A stretch of DNA of 64,000 nt. It comes from Monosporascus cannonballus. Lineage: Eukaryota > Ascomycota > Sordariomycetes > Xylariales. Made by a program: the position numbers and the translations under genes. The notes under the pieces were generated by a model. It saw nothing but the letters and a program-made list of their open reading frames with translations. It did no database searches and was not told where the DNA came from. The DNA is taken from the NCBI GenBank assembly GCA_004154925.1, contig QJNS01000044.1, positions 310,001-374,000 of the forward strand, given 5' to 3'. Positions 12,401 to 21,930 of this stretch are shown in pieces (within the stretch, counting starts at the first letter, position 1; each line of letters begins with the position of its first letter).

Positions 12401-14527
12401 CCTAAGCTTAACCGCGATCGACACACGTCCACTGAATCAGCTTCGCCACACTTGAAGACGAGTTGGTTCGTCCTAGAAGGCCCGATAATGGAGGAACGCT
12501 CGACCCCGCCACTTCGAGCTCGATAGTGATGGTCTTCCCAACTTGGCCGCGCATCCAGGGACCCATTCCTCCTTCGAGGTACCTAGCGCTGACTGCCGTT
12601 GTGTTGGGCTCCGACACAGGCATAGCTAAGTCCACTTGGCACTGCTCCTGTGACAGAGGAAACGACAGAGGTTGGAGAGTCTACCCGGGCCCGGGCTCCT
12701 TCGAAGTATAGTCCGGTCCGGTCACGCCACGCGTCCCCGGCTGATATGGGTCTTGTGTCATCGACAGGGAGAAGGTCTCGAAGAGCTGCTGTAAGGCGAA
12801 GCCTCAAATTCCCACCAACCAGGGCTCAAGGAGGCAGGCAGCTAGACTTAGCGGGCCAAGGTCGGTGGGTTTGAGATCAATTAAGGGAAGCTAGGAGGAC
12901 CAGCTTGGCTGATATTTCTTGGCGTTATCCAAGAAAACACTCGGCCGGCAGAGTCCATGGCTGACGTTATCGCAGCACAACTTATCGGTGCGCTTACTAC
13001 TGACAGGGCAGGGATTACGCGCTAAATATTTGCCTACCTGGAAGTTCCCGTCCCTGGCTTCCATTGGCCCGCTATGCGGTTCCGAGGATGACAGGGCACG
13101 AGCCAGCAACGCCTGCTTCGGCGACTTCTCTCCCATAATCCGCGAAGAGCATACCTATTTTGACTACGAAGTCACCTTGGAAGAGTGCATGTTATGTCTT
13201 GCACAATGAGTTTATAGGCATTATCTTCGCGTTATGCCGGCGCGAAACTGGATATCAACTTGAATACTACAGCTGACTTTGGCTTTAAAATAGGAATACT
13301 GTTATCTATCACTTTCCTAGGGCTTCAAAACATGAATACAGTCTTATTAGCCGCAGTATAACCGCCATTCCTGTTTATGTAAGCTCCTCGCGGGGTCGGA
13401 TACGGACACGGACAAGGGGCTTGGCAACGAGCTGGGTTGTGAAATTGACAGTGGAAGCGTGCACAAGTTTCGATTTAGCCAGCTCGGACACTGCCGACGC
13501 CAAATAGAGGCTAATGCAGGTCAGCTAAGCATGATTGGCGACCGCCTACGCTCAATAAATAAGTGGAAAAGTCTAAATTATTACTTAAAAACAGGTGCGT
13601 GGTTTGGATCTAAAGTTAGACCCATATCTACTAAGCCGACCCTCACGAAGCCCACCCACAAAACCTCAGACTTGTCGAGCTCGTCCTTCGTATACTAACG
13701 CATTCCCAAGGGCACACTACCGAGTGGGTTGCCGGGATCCTTACGACGTGGGCTGATTGATGACGCTTTTTTCCTATTTTGGTGCTTGTTTCGTTATTTA
13801 GCTTTGCCTATCCCTACCTTTCCCTTCGAAAAGGGTGGGGTATACCGTAGGCTAGAATAGGGCTGTAGCTGTCCTTTTTTTTAATGCGGCTGAATGAGTT
13901 GTCGGGTTATCGAAGCCCGGTAGCCCGGGTATCGAACCCCAGGACAAATCCTCCAGCAGGAGCTATAGGCTACATACTATGCAAGCAAATCCAAAGCGAG
14001 TACGTTAAGAGCCGGCTTAATTGCGCCATTTCTCCTGAACCGCCAAAGTGGCTGCATCTCACAGAGAACGTGACTTCCTATGGCGGCCGGGATTATTACA
14101 CAGTAGCCAATGACGGAGGTATAGCCCGGACGCTAGTGAATAAGATGTGGTGGCTCAGCGGGATCGTCTTGGTGCGAGAGTACAGGAAGGTGCCTCTTGC
14201 TTCGTAGGATCGATTCCATTACCATGTGGCACGATTACTTACTAGCACTTGCAGCGAAATTATGAGCGATCCATTAATATACTCTAATCTAGGACTGGAG
14301 GAATATGATCAAGATGGTCTCCGCGCTGGAGATCTCCGTTACTGTAATTAGTCATTGCTTATTTAAGTCACCAGCGGTCGAGCTTCGATCCCGTCGCTCT
14401 ATTTCCAGAGACGTCAGGCTCCCAGAGCCTCCCAGCGCCAATGTGGCGGAAATTTTTGTTTAGGGAAGCAAATAGGGCAGTTGGAGACCATTTTTTAGCC
14501 ATTGGCCTGCTGGAAAACTGTTATCTG
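9406..14527. other. Left part of the island: balanced composition, no recognisable gene
   Basis: The change from about 20% GC to roughly 48% GC is abrupt near 9405–9425. Across these 5 kb no open frame exceeds about 107 codons. I found no protein motif, no convincing chain of exons with donor, branch point and acceptor, and no transposon ends. CpA and TpG are normal, so RIP has not acted here. The open frames have the length and composition expected by chance. Confidence 0.6.
13920..13973 (-). other. tRNA-like short fold, not a complete tRNA
   Basis: On the minus strand GTAGCCT at the start can pair with GGGCTAC at the end (7 pairs, one G-U). In between are a small CTCC-TGCT-GGAG hairpin and a B-box-like T arm, GGGTTCGATACCC. 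The total is only 54 nt, one arm short of a tRNA, and no T-run terminator follows. It may be a decayed tRNA or chance. Confidence 0.2.
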
Positions 14528-15322
14528 CTACATAGTTAGATTCTGTGAAGAGATATGCAGACCCTTGTAAATTATGGGATTGAGGGAAGATGAGCTCAGT
14601 TTTTCTTGATCCGCTGGGTCTTCTAGACATATCCAATCAGCCCTCCAGCTACTGCGGGCACAGCTAACGCCGTGTAAGATGTTACCCGTTTCTATGCATT
14701 CAACCGAACCAATGCAACCGTTTCTGGCCTCACTAAGCGGCCCAACCCAAATCAGATCTCGAGCACAGAACGCCATTCCCATATGCCAAATCCTGCATGG
14801 TCCGCCTCTCAGTGGCTGAACCCCGTCCCAAACTCTTCCCGTAAGAAACAAGCCACAACGTCTTTTAACGCTTTGCCTGGTCGCACCACCTGCATCGTCA
14901 CGGAGATCCTTTCCGAACTGCAACGGGTGGGCAAGATAGGGATCAAAATAATCACCCACAAAACAGTATAGCGTGTGACAGGTCACAGTCATCCCGACCA
15001 TCTCAGTGGACCATAACAGTGCCGACCGTATCAAGACCTTCCAAGATGCGCAATGCGTGTTAAGAAGCATCGTTCTGGTAACGAGCCCTACTTGTAGAAT
15101 GTCTGATTTCATACACATTTTCTCCATGCGGGCTAGCCAGCCCGAGCGGCCTCTGTAGCCATCAATCCGGTTAGACTCCGGGAGCTGAAGGGAGCCCACT
15201 AAGCCTGGAGTGGGAGGGTACGCCGGCCGGGCCGCCGGATGCCCTGCAACGTCTGGGGAGCCTCGCTTCCAAACTTGCAGGCTGCAGTGATAGTACAGGC
15301 ACCCACATCCCGTAATCATCAC
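14528..15322 (-). CDS. Doubtful 264-codon open frame
   Basis: This is the longest unassigned frame in the island (264 aa from an ATG at 15322), lying 184 bp beyond the stop of the transcription factor gene on the same strand. It is rich in Cys, Trp, Met and Arg, and shows no signal peptide, membrane pattern or family motif that I know. A frame of this length is uncommon but not impossible by chance in a 14-kb stretch of about 50% GC. Treat it as hypothetical; it could be a 3' extension or chance. Confidence 0.15.
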   Translation of the reverse strand: MMITGCGCLYYHCSLQVWKRGSPDVAGHPAARPAYPPTPGLVGSLQLPESNRIDGYRGRSGWLARMEKMCMKSDILQVGLVTRTMLLNTHCASWKVLIRSALLWSTEMVGMTVTCHTLYCFVGDYFDPYLAHPLQFGKDLRDDAGGATRQSVKRRCGLFLTGRVWDGVQPLRGGPCRIWHMGMAFCARDLIWVGPLSEARNGCIGSVECIETGNILHGVSCARSSWRADWICLEDPADQEKLSSSSLNPIIYKGLHISSQNLTM

Positions 15323-15506
15323 GAAATTATGATGCGTTCTGCAGCTCCTTGCATTCTCGACGAGAAAGCGCGCACAGGGGTGAATAATGGATTGGCGGCT
15401 GGGCCCACGCCAGGTTGAATCGAGCCCGTATCGGTCCGTAAACCCATAGAAGGATTCAAGCTTGGCGCCGCGTCAGGGTGCGTCTGACCGAAGAACTTCC
15501 CACAAA

Positions 15507-17770
15507 TCAGGCCTCGACAGGGGATAGCCAATCGCAGAAGATGTAGTCGAGCTCGGGGAAGAGCTCGGTCATTTTGACATCGGGCGTGTTGGCCTGCGAC
15601 GAGTCCGCCGACGACCAGACGCAGGGGTCCGTAGGCAGATTCTGAAAGAAATGCGTGGGCTCCGCTGCGGGGTAGACGCCGTTCACTGGCGTCGTCGCCC
15701 CGGACGGCGGCTGTGAGAGGAGCCCCAGCGCGTCATGCGTGAAGGGCGCCATGGTGTGCGCGGCCGCTGCCGCCACGATCTGCTGCTGCTGCGGTGGCGG
15801 TGGCTGCTGCTCCACTTTGACCTTCCGTGCGGGTGCACTGCAGCGCTCGTACCAAGCCTGCATGCGCCTGACGCGCTGGTCGTAGTGGTAGAAGATGTCC
15901 CGGCCGCCCTGCGCGTCGACCTGCTGCGTGACGAGGGCGCCGATGCGCAGCGACAGGTGCCGGATGATGTTGGAAAGGTCGAGCGACTGCCGCAGGGCCC
16001 TGGTCTGGTGGTCGACCGCCCTGTGCGTCGACGCGATGGAGAGCCTCGACGCTACCGTGATGGCGAAGCTGATCTGGATCCACTCGGAGTTGTTGAATGC
16101 CATGTCCGCGTATACGGGCAGCGATAGGTAGAAATCCATCAGCGACTTCGCCGCGGCCAGTCCGGAGCAGAGGAGCTCCGCGTGGAGCACCGTGTCTAGT
16201 TGCACGGCCTTGTAGAATAATGCCGTTTGACAGAGGTACATTTCCGCCGTGTGGTACTGCATCAGTAGCAACTCTGCAATTGGAGTGACGCCGTCAGCGC
16301 ATGCTCATATTAATGAATCTTGTGTCGGGATACGACTCACGGTTATCACCTAAATCAAAAGGGAGATGGTTGCGGAAAGTTTCCAATTGTGACCGCAAAT
16401 CAATCACTGCAGCTCTAGCCGTGGGCCCGTTCGTGTGCTGTTGGGACATGTACTCGATAGCCTCCATGATCCGTTGTAGCCGAATGATATAGTACACATG
16501 CTCATCTGTGGGGTGTTCGTACTGCTCGCACAGGGAGATACAACATTCTTCTAGGTACCTTGTATACGGAAAGGCGTTTAGCTTCTGAAGTAGCTTGGAA
16601 ACCCTACGAAAGTTAGATCCTGGGCACCTCAATAGGAGGACCGGGTTTACTTGCGTGGAAGACAGATAAAAACATCCTGCCAGCGCCCGCTTCTCATCTG
16701 CGCCCCAATCCGGGGGCGCACTTCGCGACACACTAGGATCGCGACAGCTGCCCACGTGGGGCTCCCAATTAGCTATAGGCTTCCGATCGAGCCTCAGATC
16801 GGACACTATGCTGATCGCAAGCTGCAAGTACTGCGAGTACCGGCGAGGCTTCTGGTGGTAGTGGCTCCTAGGTAACGATCAGTAAAGTTGCCAGGTGCGA
16901 GGATACGTAACTAGTCACCATGCGAGGAACACCAGTATTCCTTGGAGAAGCTCGAAGGAGATAGTGTCGCCCCGGACCATGCGCTCACTGATAACCTGCC
17001 TCACAACATTGCCCAAGTTCCGCTGTAATGGCATATCGTGGAAAGACGCAGATGTTATCACGGCTAGGAACAAGAATGGCTTCTCTTGCCTGAGTGACTC
17101 TGCAGAGAGCTGAGGCGGAATGACAACGAAGGGGAAGTGGGTCGTCAGCGTCGATTTATATATGCCCACAAGATGATTCGCTCTTTCCATGGTCAGAAGT
17201 CCATCCTCAATGACATCTCCACTGGACCTGGGCAGTTGGACGACATCGTTACAGGAGCCCGGCGATGAGCCCGAGAGGGAGCGTTCCCGTCCGACTTCAG
17301 GGTTGCAGGGATTGACATCGGTCGGGGAGGAGGCCCGCGAACGCATCAATTCGTCGATCTTTGACTCGAGCGCTTCAATTCGTCTTCGGAGATGGATGAG
17401 CACCGACTGCGCAAATATAAAACGGGTTAGGGCTAAGCTTACCCATCTCTCTTAGCGGACTTATAGCGACGTCTAGCCGGCCGGTAGACGCAGTTCTTCC
17501 CCAAACGCCGGCACCTAGGTATTGGCGTACGGTCAGCCGGGATGCACACTTTTTTAATATCAACAGCTCCTATATCCCACCCCTTCCCTAGGTGGATACG
17601 GATAGAGAGCTGGCATATCGGTTAAAGGCGGTGCGGTGTTCGTCCACGTACCTGTCACAGGTAGGGCCCGGTTGAGTACGATCGCACCTGATCTTCAGGT
17701 GATAGCAGTTCTGGCAGGTCTTGGAGAGCAAGGGAGGAGCCTCCTGTTGGGTTTGCACGGACGTGGTCAT
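15507..17770 (-). CDS. Zn(II)2Cys6 fungal transcription factor, five exons, 649 aa
   Basis: Nuclear DNA-binding regulator, probably pathway-specific. Exons (minus strand): 17770–17652, 17514–17443, 17383–16919, 16867–16341, 16273–15507; together 1950 nt, in frame throughout. Introns are 137, 59, 51 and 67 nt, with donors GTACGT, GTAAGC, GTGACT, GTGAGT and acceptors CCTAG, CGAAG, CCTAG, TGCAG. CTGAC or CTAAC branch sites are visible in introns 1, 2 and 4. Splicing exon 1 to exon 2 completes the zinc cluster C19-x2-C22-x6-C29-x8-C38-x2-C41-x6-C48. It is followed by a basic linker (RPARRRYKSAKR, possible nuclear signal) and a short coiled coil (RIEALESKIDELM). The middle, including LLQGILVFLAW joined to SHYHQKPRRY and LQLAISIVSDLRLDR, is the fungal-specific transcription factor domain. 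The C-terminus has a Pro/Gln tract (about 550–559), poly-Ala and an acidic aromatic end. The length is normal for the family. The second acceptor (GAAG) is the least certain: it is chosen over a nearer CGCAG because only it keeps frame. The start is preceded by the fungal-type context ACTCACAATG. It probably regulates the citrate synthase upstream. Confidence 0.92.
17515..17651 (-). other. Intron 1 of the transcription factor gene
   Basis: 137-nt intron, donor GTACGT, branch GCTGACC, acceptor ACCTAG. It lies inside codon 40, between the fourth and fifth zinc ligands, so unspliced RNA would read through the donor and lose the complete zinc cluster. The other introns are at 17384–17442, 16868–16918 and 16274–16340. 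Confidence 0.88.
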
Positions 17771-17880
17771 TGTGAGTATTTGATGAATGCAGGGAGTCGT
17801 CGTAAGCTATGCTCTCATGATATCATGCATCCGGATTTGTAAAAGTTGAAGAGATATTAAAGGAGAGATTTAGAGTGCCA
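17771..17880 (-). promoter_or_regulatory. Upstream region of the transcription factor gene
   Basis: The 110 bp before the ATG read, on the coding strand, a pyrimidine-rich stretch (CTCTCCTTTAATATCTCTTC) and then CAAATACTCACA next to the ATG, as is common in fungal leaders. I see no clear TATA box. Confidence 0.35.
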
Positions 17881-20173
17881 GTAGTCAACGAGATTCTCGA
17901 GTTCGAGTGGGATAAGTCGCGTAGGATAAGTCTCAGTATGTATGAGCAAGTTCTAATGAACAGAATGATCTATAAGTACGCAACCCTGCGATCATCCATC
18001 ACATGTAATGGCTTGGCCTGTTGTCAGCAGCCTATCGATCAATCCAGGGTTCACACTGCCCGTGCAGGGTACCTGGGTTTATATCAAAGACAAGGGTCCA
18101 TCCAAGCTAGAGGTAACGTTCACAATGCCCCACCTGCGCAGGATCAGCTTATTTCAGCTCTGGTCTAGTGCACGTTAGCCCTTATCGGCACTTTGTGGCT
18201 AGTTGGCTGACACCATGCAGCTGAACGGTGGATGAGATGCGACGCTGAGGTCCCGAGAAGGATTCTCTTGACAAGAAATTTGACATCGCTTTTGCTCGTC
18301 GCATCCCTCATGTAGGCGGAGGATACCAAGCATTATTGAACGTCTACGCTGGAGTTACATCACGTCGGCACTTTTTCTGTCAGCAAATGCGATATCTCGC
18401 TCTTATATATCTATATCGTATGACCTAAAGTACAGAATAGGCCAGAACGACTCATAAGAATCTAGATCGCATGTTGGCTGTGTTGTTGTCGCCTAACCCC
18501 TGGCTCGGGTTCCTCTACCTGTACATACATACACATACATGCCCTCTGTTTTGTAGCCTGGGTTTATGTGCCTACGGTTGGGCTAGAAACTGGGTTACAA
18601 GTTGTTAATAGACATTTTAGCGTCTCTAGGTTTTGCCGCCGGTGATAGATCCTCGTATAACCCATTTGTCTGAACTCTGCGTAAGTCTGTCTCATCCTTT
18701 CCTAGTTAATTACTATCTGGGCACAATTAGACGACGTCTCCTCCGCTAACATAGGGCTAAGGTCGATCCTTCTCAGTAGCGGAGTATGCATATCATACTG
18801 TACAGTATGTAGTGCCCCAGTCAGTATAACAACTTTTAAGAGGTGGGTTCTATATCCCACTGACGATCGCAAAATAGGCCAAACAAGAGGGTGGTGTGGT
18901 AACTAGGTACTTTCCATTTGCCATTTCAGGCAACGCACCGGTTAGCCGTTTTTAAAGCTCGTTGGTGCTGATCAGGGACTAAAATAATTGCCACACTTTA
19001 TTCTTACCCCCCTTAAACCGCAACAAGAAAGTTATCGGCGGATAAGCTATTTAAATCTGCCGGCTTGAATGTACATTACTTAATAGGTTAATGCATAAGC
19101 AAGTCCATAAGATCACCCAACTCTTGTTTTAATCGATTTGGTTAATTTCCAACAATCTTTGCCAACAGTCGCATCGGACGAAGTTGCTCTCAAGCAGTCT
19201 GGGAGCGTGTCAATTATTTTGTCCATGACCTGAGGCCTGGTGGCCAGCGAGAAGATCTTGGTCGCAGGGGTATATTTTGTTAGTTACCTCCAACCGCCCC
19301 GCAAGATTCTCTAAGCAGCTAGTATGTATACTCCCATGCATTGTGTGGAACACTATCTCCATCAATTATTTGCTGTTTCTCACCACTCTCGCGAAACACT
19401 TTGTCTTCTCCCCACTTATTGAAGGTGTTCGGCAGCTTTAAGTGACGGTGAGAAAAGCAGAAGGGGTTGTGTCTTGATATATGCAAGCCGAGCTTCAATA
19501 CTTAGTGGGATAACGCGTATGGTTTCAATTGCGTTGAAATCGCGTTGGGAATCACGATAGTAAACGGGGTACAGCCTACGACAGTTGCTATTTGTTGATG
19601 ATGTTGCTCCGATGTTATTTCCCATACAAATTTCTTTTGGGAGATACATCGCAAGACTAATGTGACAGAGTGGGGCGGGTGCAGGTAACTAACTAAATAT
19701 AACCCTTGCCGCCTGAAGATGCGGAGTAGATCAGGTGGGTAAGCAGATAAATTTAAACATGGGAATATGCGCATATCTTATGATCTGAGTAATGACTTGC
19801 TGATGATCTGCAGTGCCCGCCCAACGCCATTTTCGAATAACTTGGCAACAGCAAAAAGTACATGCTAAGAAGTCCAGAACGTTTCCATGCCAAGACCTTC
19901 TATCCCACCCCTTGACCGTTTAATGCCATAAACGATGCGCCCGGCTTGTCGATTGGTTCCTTATGATCGAGTATTGTCCTTATTCAAATCATCACGCCGC
20001 ATCAGGAAACGCCGGAGCGAAGCAAAATCCCGCGCACTGCCCCTGCTCCCCCGCCCCCCGTCCCTGCACAACAAATGCACTTATGGCCTTTAGCCGCTTC
20101 CTTCAATCCCGTAATAAGTATCGGACCACAACGTCTGCTTTTGGTAACCAGATCATACAACTAAAAGGCCGAC
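17881..20173. other. Spacer between the citrate synthase and regulator genes
   Basis: About 2.3 kb of balanced-composition DNA with no frame over about 97 codons and no motif or exon chain that I can support. It contains the 3' flank of the citrate synthase gene and the distal promoter of the regulator gene. There is no sign of RIP. Confidence 0.5.
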
Positions 20174-21577
20174 TTAGGAGCGGGCCGTAGGTGGCGCCAC
20201 AGTACCGGTAAATACCTGGAGAGGCCGCCACAGCATGGGGCCCTGCTGCATCGACTCGCGCCAGTGGGCCATGGCACCGGGAGTCCTGGACAGGCAGGCC
20301 ATCGCGATGATGATGTCGGTCTCGAAGCCCAGCGCCGTGTATAGGAAACATCCGTAGAGATCGGCGTTGGCCTTGAGGTTTCGCGAAGTGAAGTACGGGT
20401 CCTCGTTGGCGATGCGGTCGATCTCGAACGCGATCCGCAGCAGGGGGTTCTTGTCTACCTTGTCCTGCTTTTCGGCGATCATCTCGCGGATGAACTTGCT
20501 ACGCGGGTCAACCGTCTTGTAGATGCGGTGCCCGTAACCGAAGAGGCGCTGCTTCTTCGCCTTGACGTCGGAGATCAGATTTTGCACGTTCTCCACCGTG
20601 CCGACCTCTTCGAAACCCTTGTAAGCCAGGTCAATGGCTCCTCCGTGTAACGGGCCGTAGGCAGAGACGATGCCGGAGACCAGGGAGGAGATAGGGTCGG
20701 TAAGCGTTGATGCGGCGTGCAACACTGCCGCGGTAGAGTTGGTCATCTCGTGGTCTGCGTACAAGATCCACAGTCGCTCGAAGCATTCCTCGATTTCAGG
20801 GTCGGCCTTGCCGTCCTTGGTAAAACCCATCATCAGCAGGGTGTTCGAGACAAATGAACCATTCGGATCGGCAGGGGTGAACTTGCGACCCCGCTTGTGG
20901 CAGTAAGTAATAGCGATGACAGTCGCCAGCCCGGCGAGAGTACGGATGATGGCGGCGTCGACCTCCTTCATGTTACCAAGATAGTAAGCACGACCCTCGT
21001 GGTGGGTTGCCTCGGTCCCGGGATCGACGCCGGCATATGCCGATAGGCCAGCGAGGATCATGGGGAAGGTCAGGGAGTCTCTGGGGAAAGCCGTGATGAC
21101 ATCGATTACGCTCTGAGGAGCCTCCATGCCCTTAGCCAGGGCACGGCGGAAAGTAAGCTTCTCCGAAGGAGAGGGAAGCTTGCCGAACATCACAAGATGG
21201 GCGACCTCCTCGAAGTCATTGTTCCTGAAGAGGTGGTCGATCGAGTAATCACGGTATTGGATATAACCACGCTTGCCGTCAATGAATGTGATGTTGGACT
21301 CCATGCATGCCGTGTTGAGGTAGCCCCGGTCGAGAACCTTCAGGCCGGACTCGACCTGATCCGCGGGATCGGCACCTAGACCGGCGGCCGTGATTCGACG
21401 GAAGTCGGTGGCTTTGACTGTGTTTCGGGTGATGGGGATAGTGTATTGTCTTCCCGTCCGGTTGTCCGTGATCGTAAGGGAACCATTGGCATCACCCAGC
21501 GAAGTCGAGAAGAAAATCTTCGCCAACCTGTGCGCCAGGTAGGTAGGTGAAAGGAGCTGGCTCCACGTACCGGCCAT
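20174..21577 (-). CDS. Citrate synthase-family enzyme, probably alkylcitrate synthase type, 467 aa
   Basis: Condenses oxaloacetate with an acyl-CoA to give a citrate. It is an intact single exon with a TAA stop. After a 32-residue leader comes the fungal N-terminal block SLTITDNRTGRQYTIPI. All active-site blocks are present: LYADHEMTNST (H276, oxaloacetate-binding), GPLHGGAIDLA (catalytic H311), GYGHRIYKTVDPRSKF (catalytic H350, R359), ANADLYG (catalytic D406) and SRTPGAMAHWRES (R431, oxaloacetate-binding), matching E. coli H229, H264, H305, D362 and R387. The leader (MAGTWSQLLSPTYLAHRLAK…) has no acidic residue before position 29 and several basic ones, so mitochondrial import is possible. 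The end TARS is not a standard peroxisomal SKL signal. Divergence from the housekeeping mitochondrial enzyme style (GPLHGLAN, GHAVLR) and the adjacent C6 regulator favour a secondary-metabolite enzyme (hexylcitrate or alkylcitrate type). An extra citrate or 2-methylcitrate synthase remains possible. Citrate synthase fold: near certain; substrate: inferred. Confidence 0.93.
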   Translation of the reverse strand: MAGTWSQLLSPTYLAHRLAKIFFSTSLGDANGSLTITDNRTGRQYTIPITRNTVKATDFRRITAAGLGADPADQVESGLKVLDRGYLNTACMESNITFIDGKRGYIQYRDYSIDHLFRNNDFEEVAHLVMFGKLPSPSEKLTFRRALAKGMEAPQSVIDVITAFPRDSLTFPMILAGLSAYAGVDPGTEATHHEGRAYYLGNMKEVDAAIIRTLAGLATVIAITYCHKRGRKFTPADPNGSFVSNTLLMMGFTKDGKADPEIEECFERLWILYADHEMTNSTAAVLHAASTLTDPISSLVSGIVSAYGPLHGGAIDLAYKGFEEVGTVENVQNLISDVKAKKQRLFGYGHRIYKTVDPRSKFIREMIAEKQDKVDKNPLLRIAFEIDRIANEDPYFTSRNLKANADLYGCFLYTALGFETDIIIAMACLSRTPGAMAHWRESMQQGPMLWRPLQVFTGTVAPPTARS

Positions 21578-21930
21578 TGTGTCTATGTGTGTATATGGAT
21601 TTGTGTGGGTATTAGGAGCGTTATCTATTAAGTATGACCAGGCAGTCGAGAATGCAGAATCAAGTGAGTGTATATTGCCGATCAGATGCTAATGCTCTGT
21701 ACTATTGGGATTTCTCCTAATTGTATGAGGCCGGTTGATGGTTGTATCCCCTTTCCCACGGGGTTAAGCACCCTTTTTATCCTCCTAAACCTTAGGCACG
21801 ATCATGTGAAAACGAACCTCCCCTGATGCTGTCTGCCCCTTCTGGAACGTCGGAGAGCTAGCTGTGTGCCCAACAAATAAGGCTGAGCTGATTGTAGCTG
21901 CTATTCCTGGGGTCCCGGTTCCATCTCCGT
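21578..21930 (-). promoter_or_regulatory. Promoter region of the citrate synthase gene
   Basis: On the coding strand the leader next to the ATG is A/C-rich (CACAAATCCATATACACACA, then TAGACACAATG), as in well-expressed fungal genes. At 21916–21929, about 340 bp before the ATG, is CGG-N8-CCG, an inverted CGG pair of the kind bound by Zn(II)2Cys6 dimers. One such site is expected often by chance, so it is only a candidate operator for the neighbouring regulator. Confidence 0.3.

Noticed and set aside
9428..14207. Possible small secreted effectors, as often found in AT-rich fungal compartments
   Set aside because: None of the frames has a convincing signal peptide followed by a cysteine-patterned mature part.
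15735..16131. Open frames of 78–130 codons antisense to exon 5 of the regulator, and a 116-codon alternative minus frame
   Set aside because: They are by-products of the GC-rich codon use in exon 5, have no motif, and lie across confirmed coding sequence.
20103..21379. Several 60–82 codon frames overlapping the citrate synthase gene
   Set aside because: Shadows of the intact 467-aa gene; no independent support.
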